A stretch of DNA of 6,660 bases from an uncultured Oscillospiraceae bacterium (GCA_900770015.1 CAAGIU010000092.1:1-6660), one strand, 5' to 3'. Shown: positions 1 to 6,523, counted from the first letter of the stretch. The notes: generated by a model from the letters alone, not told the origin. Made by a program: numbers and translations.

Positions 1-501
1 AATACCCCGGTTGAAAACTGGAGAGAGATCATCCACATGGCCCTGCCTCTGGCTGAGGAGCTTGATGTGAGAATGTGCCCGGAGCTGCATCAGCCCACCG
101 CCCTGAAGAGCCGCTATGTGGACGACTATGTGGAGTTCATTGAAAAGGAAAACACCAAGTATTTTGGCTTCAATGTGGACTTCGGCACTTTCCAGGACAA
201 GTTTGAAAGTGATTTCCGCCTGCCCGGCATGCCCGCCGACGGCGGTCCTGCATCCCTGCCGGAGGACATTATTCCGATCCTGAAGTATGTCTACTGCTGC
301 CATGCCAAGTTTAACTATATGGACGAGAACTTTGAGGAAAAGTTCATTCCCTATGAAAAGATCCTGAAGATCCTTGTAGATCACAACTGGGATGGTTACA
401 TGGTCAGTGAGTACGAGGGCGCCCACAAGGAACAGCCCGGCTTCGTCTCTGATCAGCTGCGCCGTCAGCACATCATGATGAAGCGCATCCTTGGTTATTA
501 A
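1..501 (+). CDS. Sugar phosphate isomerase/epimerase, C-glycoside deglycosidase alpha-subunit-like (5' truncated)
   Basis: The frame is open from base 1 and ends at TAA 499-501, giving 166 residues of a protein whose family is usually about 300-350 aa; the N-terminal half lies outside the window. The internal ATG at 37 is not the true start, because the upstream codons continue the same fold. It belongs to the AP-endonuclease-2-like TIM-barrel family. A metal-binding Glu-Asp-His-Glu set can be proposed: E28 in CPELH, D60 in NVDFG, H101 in CCHAKF and E137 in VSEYEG (numbered from base 1). The CHAKF and SEYEG motifs, and above all a DUF6379 gene 13 bp downstream, point to the alpha (catalytic, metal-dependent) subunit of C-glycoside deglycosidase, which cleaves the C-C bond of 3-oxo-C-glycosides in characterised systems. 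It is presumably cytoplasmic. Family membership is firm; the exact substrate, or whether the bond is C- or O-glycosidic, cannot be read from this fragment. Confidence 0.82.
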   Translation, partial: NTPVENWREIIHMALPLAEELDVRMCPELHQPTALKSRYVDDYVEFIEKENTKYFGFNVDFGTFQDKFESDFRLPGMPADGGPASLPEDIIPILKYVYCCHAKFNYMDENFEEKFIPYEKILKILVDHNWDGYMVSEYEGAHKEQPGFVSDQLRRQHIMMKRILGY

Positions 502-514
502 GGAGGGAAAGAGC

Positions 515-964
515 ATGATTTTGGAACCGAATTTGATTCAGCTTCGCGGTTTCCACAACACGGTGGAAAACGGTGAGGTGGTTGGCTTTCAGCTGAACGT
601 CCGCCTGACATACTACCGGGGCATCTTCCTGTCCCAGCTGCGCCCCCACAAGGTCGTGGTGGACGGCGAGGTATTCCCCCGAGAGGATATTATCTGGCAT
701 GTGAAGGGGCAGGATTTCACCTATGAGCAGATGAAGACGGAGTCTACTGTCCACTGGAGTCCCAATGATCTGGCCACCCTGAAGATTCGCAAGGCAGGCG
801 GTCTGAGCCAGGGCTACCACGAGGTGACCACCGGCTACAAGGTGTCTTCCTCCTACATCCCGCCCAACCTTCAGACAGGTATCGACAACGAGGAGCCGGA
901 GCATATCTTCCAGGTTCTGGGCTTCGGCCAGCAGAATGAAACCAGAAAGCTCCTGATTGTCTGA
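515..964 (+). CDS. DUF6379 protein, C-glycoside deglycosidase beta-subunit-like
   Basis: This is a 149-aa protein starting at ATG 515, 8 nt after AGGAGG (501-506), which overlaps the stop of the preceding gene; an earlier in-frame ATG at 491 lies inside that gene and lacks this site. It has no signal peptide or membrane segment and looks beta-rich. I recognise the family pattern: an N-terminal stretch ending in a YYRG motif, then VDGEVFPREDI, a central HVKGQDFTYEQM segment, and a conserved AGGLSQGYHEV followed by a SYIPP motif. Members form the small beta subunit that complexes with a TIM-barrel alpha subunit in C-glycoside deglycosidases (DgpB/DgpC-, DfgA/DfgB- and CarB/CarC-type pairs), where it is needed for activity or stability. 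The alpha-like gene immediately upstream fits that pairing, and near-contiguous genes suggest balanced expression. The family call rests on remembered pattern, not on a search; the substrate is unknown. Confidence 0.82.
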   Translation: MILEPNLIQLRGFHNTVENGEVVGFQLNVRLTYYRGIFLSQLRPHKVVVDGEVFPREDIIWHVKGQDFTYEQMKTESTVHWSPNDLATLKIRKAGGLSQGYHEVTTGYKVSSSYIPPNLQTGIDNEEPEHIFQVLGFGQQNETRKLLIV

Positions 965-981
965 TCGGAAAGGACATACAT

Positions 982-1896
982 ATGAAATTAGGTTTTGTCA
1001 GCGCCATCCTGGATGGATGGAATTTCGAAGAAATGATTGATACTGCCAGCGCCATGGGCTATGAGTGCGTAGAGGTCGCCTGCTGGCCCCAGGGTAAGGC
1101 AGAACGCCGTTATGCCGGTGTTTCCCACATCAATGTGGAGAATCTGGACGATGCCAGAGCCGCATATATCCTTAACTACTGCAAAGAGAAGAATGTAGAG
1201 ATTTCCTCTCTGGCGTTTTATCCCAACACCATGGATGGCGATCTTGAGAAACGGGAAGCAGCTGTGGAGCACCTGAAGAAGGTTATCCGTGCTTCTGCAA
1301 AGCTCGGTGTGAACATGGTCACCACCTTCATTGGTCGTGATCAGACCAAGACTGTGGAAGAAAACCTGGAACTGGTGAAGGAGGTCTGGCCTTCCATCAT
1401 TGCACTGGCAGAAGAGCTGGGTGTCAAAATTGCCATTGAGAACTGTCCCATGCTGTTCGGTGCCGATCAGTGGCCGGGCGGTCAGAATCTGATGACTACC
1501 CCCGCCATCTGGCGCAAGGTTTTCCAGATTCTGCCCAGCGCAAATCTGGGTCTGAACTACGATCCTTCCCACTTTGTCTGGCAGATGATTGATTACATCA
1601 AGCCTCTGTATGAGTTCAAGGACAAGATCTTCCATGTCCACTTTAAGGATATCAAACTGTATCCTGACAGACTCAACGATGTGGGCATTATGGCATACCC
1701 TCTGAGTTTCATGAGTCCCAAGCTGCCTGGTCTGGGTGATGTTGACTGGGGCAAGTATGTCAGCGCTCTGACGGATATCGGCTATGATTCCTGTGCCTGC
1801 ATTGAGGTGGAGGATAAAGCCTTTGAAGCCAGCCGTGAGAAGGTTCTGGACAGCTTGGAGCTTTCCTACCGTTACATGCGTCAGTTTGTGATTTAA
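982..1896 (+). CDS. Sugar phosphate isomerase/epimerase (TIM barrel), complete
   Basis: This is a 304-aa protein, the usual length for the AP-endonuclease-2-like / xylose-isomerase-like TIM-barrel family. ATG 982 follows a GGAAAGGA site (967-974), 17 bp after the preceding stop. The N-terminus (KLGFVSAILDGWNFEEM) is the typical first strand and helix. The proposed divalent-metal ligands are E153 in AIENCP, D194 in NYDPSH, H220 in HVHFKD and E275 in CIEVED, so the active site looks intact. It is soluble and cytoplasmic. Family members isomerise or epimerise sugars and keto-sugars, or dehydrate inososes (IolE-like), and often sit beside Gfo/Idh/MocA sugar oxidoreductases. Here it follows the alpha/beta pair and precedes the importer, so it may process the released keto-sugar or act as an alternative catalytic subunit. 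Its motifs differ from those of the upstream paralogue (NYDPSH and HVHFKD versus NVDFGT and CHAKF), so it is not a simple duplicate. The specific reaction is unknown. Confidence 0.85.
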   Translation: MKLGFVSAILDGWNFEEMIDTASAMGYECVEVACWPQGKAERRYAGVSHINVENLDDARAAYILNYCKEKNVEISSLAFYPNTMDGDLEKREAAVEHLKKVIRASAKLGVNMVTTFIGRDQTKTVEENLELVKEVWPSIIALAEELGVKIAIENCPMLFGADQWPGGQNLMTTPAIWRKVFQILPSANLGLNYDPSHFVWQMIDYIKPLYEFKDKIFHVHFKDIKLYPDRLNDVGIMAYPLSFMSPKLPGLGDVDWGKYVSALTDIGYDSCACIEVEDKAFEASREKVLDSLELSYRYMRQFVI

Positions 1897-1934
1897 GTAT
1901 CCAATTGATCTGAAAGAACGGTGGAGGATAAGTT

Positions 1935-3416
1935 ATGGCAAACGAACTGGTTCTGAAAAACATCTGCAAGAACTTTGGCGGCGTACAGGCACTGAAAGAT
2001 GTAACCATCAGCTTTAATGCTGGGGAAGTGCATGGCATTATTGGTGAAAATGGTGCTGGAAAGTCTACGTTTATCAATGTTCTGTCTGGTGCTTTCTTCC
2101 CTTCTTCGGGCGAGATTGAATTCTGGGGGAAATCCTATCCCGGACTGACCCCCAGACAGGCCATAGAAATGGGAATCGCAACTGTCCATCAGGAATTGAA
2201 CCAGATGGACGCGCAGACCGTGGCGGACAATATTCTGATGGCTGAGTATGCTGCAAAGAAGGGCTTTGTTGACAAAGCGGCTGCATACAAAAAAACAGAG
2301 GAGCTGCTGAAAAACTTCAATCTGGACATCCGTCCCGATGAAAAGCTGTGCAACCTCTCTACAGCAAACCGTCAGTTGGTTGAAATCGTCAAGGTCCTGA
2401 ACATGGATGCTAAGGTCATTATTTTCGATGAACCAACCGCGGCCATGACAGTCAGCGAGCAGGAAATGCTCCACGGCATTATCAAGCGTCTGAAATCGGA
2501 GGGTATGACCATCATCTACATCTCTCATATCCTCAAGGAGCTGGAAGTCATCTGCGACCGGGTCAGTGTTCTGCGGGATGGCACCTACATCACAACCCTT
2601 CCCATTGAGGAAATGCCGATTCCCAAAATGGTTTCCCTGATGGTTGGCCGTGAGTTGGGCAACATCTATGTGGATAAGGAACCATGCGGCGACGAAGTGG
2701 TTCTGAGTGTTCGGAATCTGACCGGCAACGGTGTTCGCGACATCAGCTTTGATCTGCACCGGGGAGAGATCCTGGGCTTTGCAGGTCTGGTCGGTGCCGG
2801 ACGCAGCGAACTGGTCCGTGTTATCTACGGTGCTGCGGAGAAGGAATCCGGAAAGATATTCCTGTACGGTAATGAGGTAGATATCAAGAATCCCGGTATG
2901 GCAATTGAAAAAGGTATCGGCCTGGTTCCGGAAGATCGAAAAACCCAGGGCGCATTCCTGGATAAATCCATTCTGTGGAACATCAGCCTGATCAACTTTA
3001 AAAAGCTTACCAAATATGGATTCCGTATGCTCAAAGCAGAACGCGAAGAGGCTGAGCACTACCGGGAGGCTTTGAGAATCAAGACTGCATCTTTGGATAC
3101 CAACACAAGCTCCCTGTCTGGCGGTAATCAGCAGAAGGTGGTTATCGCCAAGATGCTGTCGGCCTGTCCGGACATCCTGATCTTTGACGAGCCTACCAAG
3201 GGTGTAGATGTGGGTGCCAAGAAGGAGATTTATCAGCTGATGGTGGATCTGACCCGGCAGGGCAAGTCTATTATCATGGTCTCTTCTGACATGGGCGAAT
3301 TGTTGGGTATTTCGGAGCGGATTATTGTTCTGCACGAAGGTACCTATGCCGGTGAACTGACAAAGGAAGAAGCTCATCAGGAGCGGATTCTGCAATTGGC
3401 TTCCGGCCTGGATTGA
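1935..3416 (+). CDS. Sugar ABC transporter ATP-binding protein (RbsA/MglA type, two ATPase domains)
   Basis: This 493-aa protein matches the size of the ribose/galactose-type (CUT2) double ATPases, about 500 aa. ATG 1935 follows GGAGG (1923-1927). The first ATPase domain (about 1-235) has Walker A GENGAGKST at 37-45, a degenerate signature LSTANRQ at 141-147, Walker B with FDEPTAAMT (D165, E166) and switch His H198. The second domain (about 245-493) has a Walker A lacking the lysine (GLVGAGRSE, 284-292, R290), a canonical signature LSGGNQQ at 394-400, Walker B FDEPTKGVD (D418, E419) and no switch His (SSDMGE). This asymmetry is normal in the family, where one composite ATP site is active. It energises sugar uptake through the permease encoded next, on the inner face of the membrane. 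The gap to the upstream epimerase is 38 bp with no terminator, so co-transcription is likely. The importer family is certain; the transported sugar is not. Confidence 0.95.
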   Translation: MANELVLKNICKNFGGVQALKDVTISFNAGEVHGIIGENGAGKSTFINVLSGAFFPSSGEIEFWGKSYPGLTPRQAIEMGIATVHQELNQMDAQTVADNILMAEYAAKKGFVDKAAAYKKTEELLKNFNLDIRPDEKLCNLSTANRQLVEIVKVLNMDAKVIIFDEPTAAMTVSEQEMLHGIIKRLKSEGMTIIYISHILKELEVICDRVSVLRDGTYITTLPIEEMPIPKMVSLMVGRELGNIYVDKEPCGDEVVLSVRNLTGNGVRDISFDLHRGEILGFAGLVGAGRSELVRVIYGAAEKESGKIFLYGNEVDIKNPGMAIEKGIGLVPEDRKTQGAFLDKSILWNISLINFKKLTKYGFRMLKAEREEAEHYREALRIKTASLDTNTSSLSGGNQQKVVIAKMLSACPDILIFDEPTKGVDVGAKKEIYQLMVDLTRQGKSIIMVSSDMGELLGISERIIVLHEGTYAGELTKEEAHQERILQLASGLD

Positions 3417-3437
3417 ATATGAGAGGAAACAGATATC

Positions 3438-4415
3438 ATGAAACAAATCAAGCATAAAAAATTGAATTTTCAGGATTCTGCCCTGGTGGCATTGCTTGTG
3501 ATCCTGATCGTCGGATTCTCTATTGCGTCTCCCAAATTCCTGACCCATGGCAACATTCGTAACATTCTGCTGCAGAATTCCCATGTGGCTGTCGGCTGTA
3601 TGGCAGTGGCGATTCTGATGATCTCCGGCGGCGCCGACCTTTCCGTCGGTAATCAGATCGCTCTCGGTTCCGTGATCGGTGCCATGATGATGGAGACCTA
3701 TCAGCTACCTGTTTGGGTGGCGGTCATCGGAATGATTCTGGTTTGCGTGGCGTGTTCTGCATTCAATATGTACATGACCCAGACCCTGAAGGGAAACACC
3801 ATGATCATTACCCTGGCAACTAGCACCATCTTCTCCGGTCTGGCCTACACTATCAGCGGAGCCAAGAATTTCCATAACCTGCCCAAAAGCTTTATGTTCA
3901 TCGGTCAGGGCAAGATTTTTGGAAATATCCCCCTGAATGTGGTCATCATGATTATCCTGTTCATCTTTACCGCAATTCTCCTGACCAAGACATACTTTGG
4001 CAAGAAAATCTACGCTGCCGGCGATAATCCCGAGGCGGCACGGCTTGCCGGTGTCAATGTCAGGAAGATCCAGCTGGAGGCCTTCGCGGTTGCAGGCGCG
4101 CTCACCGGCGTGTGCTGCGTTATGCTGACGGCCCGGGCAGGCAACGCTACCGCAACCACCGGCAACGGCGTGGAGTTTACCGGCATCACCGCTTGCGTCC
4201 TGGGCGGTATCCCACTGAAGGGCGGCGACGGCAAGCTGTGGAAGGTCATTGTGGCAGCATATATTCTGGGTATTCTGTCCAACGGTATGCAGCTGGTCGG
4301 TTGGAGCTCCTACATGCAGTACATCGCAAAGGGCGCTGTTATGCTCCTCTCCATCGGAATGGGCAATGAGGATATTAAGAAGCTCTTCAAACGAGGCAAT
4401 GTTTCCCGTGCATAA
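3438..4415 (+). CDS. Sugar ABC transporter permease (RbsC type)
   Basis: This is a 325-aa polytopic membrane protein, close to the size of RbsC. ATG 3438 follows a GAGAGGAA site (3421-3428), 21 bp after the ATPase stop. The first membrane segment is at about residues 14-31 and roughly eight to ten hydrophobic segments follow. Family landmarks are present: GGADLSVG (64-71), corresponding to the common GGIDLSVG; the cytoplasmic coupling loop AAGDNPEAARLAGVNV (about 193-208) that contacts the ATPase; and the late GITACVLGGIPLKGGDGK motif. It forms the transmembrane channel, probably as a homodimer, of the ribose-type (CUT2) importer together with the neighbouring ATPase and binding protein. No frameshift or missing segment is seen. 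Family specificity (ribose, xylose, galactose, inositol, autoinducer-2 and others) cannot be resolved from these motifs. Confidence 0.95.
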   Translation: MKQIKHKKLNFQDSALVALLVILIVGFSIASPKFLTHGNIRNILLQNSHVAVGCMAVAILMISGGADLSVGNQIALGSVIGAMMMETYQLPVWVAVIGMILVCVACSAFNMYMTQTLKGNTMIITLATSTIFSGLAYTISGAKNFHNLPKSFMFIGQGKIFGNIPLNVVIMIILFIFTAILLTKTYFGKKIYAAGDNPEAARLAGVNVRKIQLEAFAVAGALTGVCCVMLTARAGNATATTGNGVEFTGITACVLGGIPLKGGDGKLWKVIVAAYILGILSNGMQLVGWSSYMQYIAKGAVMLLSIGMGNEDIKKLFKRGNVSRA

Positions 4416-4416
4416 C

Positions 4417-4429
4417 CACACAATGTGTG
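4417..4429. repeat. Short perfect inverted repeat in the permease-binding protein gap
   Basis: CACACA, one A, TGTGTG lies immediately after the permease stop, within the 45-bp gap before the binding protein gene. As RNA it could fold to a 5-bp stem with a 3-nt loop, which is weak. No T-run follows, so it is not a terminator. It might influence mRNA processing or be a chance alternating purine/pyrimidine run. Confidence 0.3.
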
Positions 4430-4449
4430 TGTGCAATATACAATGAAAG

Positions 4450-4454
4450 AAGGA
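4450..4454 (+). promoter_or_regulatory. Ribosome binding site fixing the binding protein start
   Basis: AAGGA lies 6 nt before ATG 4461. Upstream in-frame starts (GTG 4425, ATG 4443) would add a polar stretch ahead of the signal peptide and have no comparable site, so 4461 is preferred. Confidence 0.75.
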
Positions 4455-4460
4455 AATAAA

Positions 4461-5555
4461 ATGAAAAAACTGTTAGCAATCGTTCTTGCAATGGCAATGC
4501 TGCTGAGCCTTGCTGCCTGCGGCGCCAGCTCCACTCCCGCAACCGAGGCCCCTGTAACCGCAGCCCCCGCCACCGAGGCTCCTGCAGCCGAGACTCCCGT
4601 TGCTGCAGAAAGCGAGTTTATCCTGACCGTCGAGCCTTCCTGCGAGAAGGGCGACAAGATCGAGAAGATCGCCTACATCCCCATGTCCACCACCAACGAC
4701 TACTTCCTGGCAATGTGCAATGAATTTGTTGCTCAGTTCACCGCCGCCGGTTTCTATGCTGAGTACACCTCTCCTGACTTTGATCCCGTCCGTCAGCAGG
4801 AAATCCTGGAAAACTATGTCACCCAGGGCTTTGACTGCATCGTTGTGTTCCCCATCAATGCCGCATCCCTGAGCAGCGCTGTTGCTGCCGCCAGAGAGCA
4901 GGGTGTCATCGTGATTTGTCAGGTCAATCAGACCGATGAGTGCGACGGCTGGATCGGCACCGATGCTTATGGTCTGGGCGAAGGCGCTGCGAAGCTGGCC
5001 ACCGAGTGGGTGGAGAAGAACTACGCGGGCGCTGCGGATGGTACCATCAAGGCCGCTATTATGGAAATCCGCACGGATGACAATAACTCCACCATCGCGG
5101 ACGGCTGCGCCGCCATCACCGATCTGTGCTCGAAAATCGAAGTTGTGACTACTGTCGGCGTCACCGAGGAAACCGAGGCCGCTGCTCAGGCCGCTGCCGA
5201 AAACCTGTTTGTCACCAACCCGGATGTGCAGGTCATCATCTGCAGCACCACCGCTCTGGCCACGGGTGTGGATGCTTACCTGACCTCCATGTCCTCTCCG
5301 GTGAGCGATTTGTCCCAGATTGCCATCTTCACCTGCGGCTCCGATCATGCGGTCTATGACTGTGTCGCCGCTTCTACCGACAACTCCAGCGTCATCCGGG
5401 GCATCTCCTCCTATGCGCCCATGTCCGTCGGTGCTGCGTTCCTGACCAACATCGTCCTGAACCTGTCCAACGGCATCACCGAAGGCAACTTCGTTGCGGA
5501 TCCCCAGTATCTGCTGAACCCCGATAACATCGGCGTTTACCTGTCCGCTGGTTAA
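4461..5555 (+). CDS. Sugar ABC transporter substrate-binding lipoprotein (periplasmic-binding-protein-like type I fold)
   Basis: This 364-aa protein starts at ATG 4461. It opens with a lipoprotein signal peptide: KK, a hydrophobic core, then the lipobox SLAAC with Cys20 as the lipidation site. Residues 21-52 form an Ala/Thr/Pro/Glu linker with PATEAP repeated, typical of Gram-positive surface lipoproteins. The globular domain begins near residue 66 with KIEKIAYIPMSTTNDYF, followed by QQEILENYVTQGFDCIVVFP, a WIGTDAYGLGEGAAKLA segment and a late FTCGSD motif. These match ribose/galactose-type (CUT2) binding proteins, tethered outside the membrane and delivering ligand to the permease encoded just upstream. 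Ten cysteines remain in the mature domain besides Cys20, which is unusual for an exported protein and compatible with a strict anaerobe. The gene is followed directly by a strong terminator hairpin. The ligand cannot be assigned. Confidence 0.93.
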   Translation: MKKLLAIVLAMAMLLSLAACGASSTPATEAPVTAAPATEAPAAETPVAAESEFILTVEPSCEKGDKIEKIAYIPMSTTNDYFLAMCNEFVAQFTAAGFYAEYTSPDFDPVRQQEILENYVTQGFDCIVVFPINAASLSSAVAAAREQGVIVICQVNQTDECDGWIGTDAYGLGEGAAKLATEWVEKNYAGAADGTIKAAIMEIRTDDNNSTIADGCAAITDLCSKIEVVTTVGVTEETEAAAQAAAENLFVTNPDVQVIICSTTALATGVDAYLTSMSSPVSDLSQIAIFTCGSDHAVYDCVAASTDNSSVIRGISSYAPMSVGAAFLTNIVLNLSNGITEGNFVADPQYLLNPDNIGVYLSAG

Positions 5556-5569
5556 GCTTTCCATCCCGT

Positions 5570-5607
5570 ATTCGGCATCATCCCCCGGGATGATGCCGAA
5601 TTTCTTT
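5570..5607 (+). terminator. Intrinsic terminator after the importer genes
   Basis: A perfect 15-base inverted repeat (ATTCGGCATCATCCC at 5570-5584 and its complement at 5587-5601) would fold as a 14-bp stem with a 4-nt loop. It is followed by TTTCTTT. It begins 15 bp after the binding protein stop and ends just before the ribosome binding site of the next gene. The C in the T-run may let some transcription through. Confidence 0.85.
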
Positions 5608-5608
5608 G

Positions 5609-5615
5609 AAAGGAG
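5609..5615 (+). promoter_or_regulatory. Ribosome binding site fixing a TTG start
   Basis: AAAGGAG lies 8 nt before TTG 5624. The nearby ATG at 5617 is in another frame that soon stops, and TTG 5606 lies upstream of this site, so TTG 5624 is the best start. Confidence 0.75.
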
Positions 5616-5623
5616 AATGTTCT

Positions 5624-6478
5624 TTGAAAAAGAAGATAAATGTGCTGCTTGTTACCGGCAGGGTGGTCAGAGAACATGACTACCGCAGAGTGAATGAACT
5701 GCTGCGGCAAATGTTGGAATCTACCGGACGGTTTGATGTGAGAATCACCGAGGAATTCAACGGCGCCACGGAGGAAACGCTGAAGGGCTATGATCTGGTC
5801 CTCATAAATTACGATGGCAAGGAATGGCTGCTGGACCCTGAATTCCGGTATTGGAATGCATCCACCATGCAGGCGCTGTATGATTTTGTGGAGGGCGGAA
5901 AAGGCGTTGTATTTTACCATTCCTCCTTCAGCTATGGCAAAGAGACACCGGATGAGTACCATAAAATGATGGGAGGCGGACATGACCTGAAAACCGGCGG
6001 ACGCCGCAATCCCAAAAGTGATCATATTGTATGCAACGCCGATCCGGAGCATCCGATCATGGCGGGCTTGTCCGGGCAATGGCTGATTGTGGGAGACGAT
6101 TTCCTGCCGGTGATTTATTGGCACCCCGACGCAAAGCCCCATATCCTTGCTACTTATTTCGACTGCCTGGAGGACTACAAGGTTCCGGGCTTCCCGCCCA
6201 GGCATCTGATGGACACCATGGTTCCTGACGGAGATATCCGCAAAATGCCCGAGATCAATACCCAGCAGCCCGTTGCGTGGACCAACGAATATGGGAAGGG
6301 CCGTTCCTTTGTGGTAACTCTTGGCCATGACATTGACACCATGCGCCGGGAGGATTTCCTGGTCATGTTCATCCGGGGCTGCGAATGGGCTGCCACCGGA
6401 GCAGTAACCATCAATCCCCCGGACCGCACCGGGGATAACCGTTTGAATCCCTGGCCTTATTACAAAGAAAACGCATAA
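5624..6478 (+). CDS. ThuA-family protein (trehalose-utilisation-like, class I glutamine amidotransferase-like fold)
   Basis: This 284-aa protein starts at TTG 5624 and ends at TAA 6476-6478. It opens with KKKINVLLVTGRVVREHDY, the first strand and HD motif of the ThuA family (H18, D19). Then come DLVLINYDG (57-65), GVVFYHSSF (H99), GGGHDL (H120), EHPIMAGL and a late TLGHDID strand (H235). No signal peptide or membrane segment is seen. The family has a flavodoxin-like amidotransferase fold but lacks the usual Cys-His-Glu catalytic triad. In rhizobia ThuA acts with the dehydrogenase ThuB in disaccharide use through 3-keto derivatives. Its presence beside a C-glycoside-deglycosidase-like pair fits a keto-sugar role, but its reaction is not established. 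It sits 68 bp after the importer gene, behind a terminator with no room for a promoter after it, so it depends on readthrough or an upstream promoter. Family call is good; function is uncertain. Confidence 0.85.
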   Translation: MKKKINVLLVTGRVVREHDYRRVNELLRQMLESTGRFDVRITEEFNGATEETLKGYDLVLINYDGKEWLLDPEFRYWNASTMQALYDFVEGGKGVVFYHSSFSYGKETPDEYHKMMGGGHDLKTGGRRNPKSDHIVCNADPEHPIMAGLSGQWLIVGDDFLPVIYWHPDAKPHILATYFDCLEDYKVPGFPPRHLMDTMVPDGDIRKMPEINTQQPVAWTNEYGKGRSFVVTLGHDIDTMRREDFLVMFIRGCEWAATGAVTINPPDRTGDNRLNPWPYYKENA

Positions 6479-6483
6479 TAATC

Positions 6484-6515
6484 GCCCGGCAGGAATCAAT
6501 CCTGCCGGGCTTTTT
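6484..6515 (+). terminator. Intrinsic terminator after the ThuA-like gene
   Basis: An 11-bp GC-rich stem (GCCCGGCAGGA at 6484-6494 with its complement at 6500-6510) and a 5-nt ATCAA loop are followed by TTTTT (6511-6515). It starts 5 bp after the ThuA-like stop. It lies between convergent genes, but on the - strand the tail is only a mixed ATTATTA, so it is best as a + strand terminator. Confidence 0.92.
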
Positions 6516-6523
6516 GGGGAGTC

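Noticed and set aside
988..1641. 217-codon - strand open frame opposite the second epimerase
   Set aside because: The + strand frame has full-length family motifs and metal ligands; the antisense frame shows none.
2355..2375. Degenerate ABC signature (LSTANRQ) in the first ATPase domain and Lys-less Walker A in the second
   Set aside because: Such asymmetry is normal in RbsA/MglA-type double ATPases and does not indicate an inactive or decayed gene.
1893..3584. Long (563-codon) open frame on the - strand opposite the ATPase gene and the start of the permease
   Set aside because: It lies wholly antisense to well-recognised genes, has no family motifs, and results from the codon bias of the + strand genes.
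4425..4460. Earlier in-frame starts for the binding protein (GTG 4425, ATG 4443)
   Set aside because: They would put polar residues ahead of the KK-hydrophobic signal peptide; the AAGGA site fits ATG 4461.
4521..4616. Repetitive DNA encoding PATEAP units
   Set aside because: It is the ordinary low-complexity linker of a Gram-positive lipoprotein, not a mobile or CRISPR repeat.
4473..5564. Long (363-codon) glycine-rich open frame on the - strand opposite the binding protein gene
   Set aside because: It mirrors the Ala/Thr-rich codons of a clear lipoprotein gene and has no independent start context or recognisable domain.
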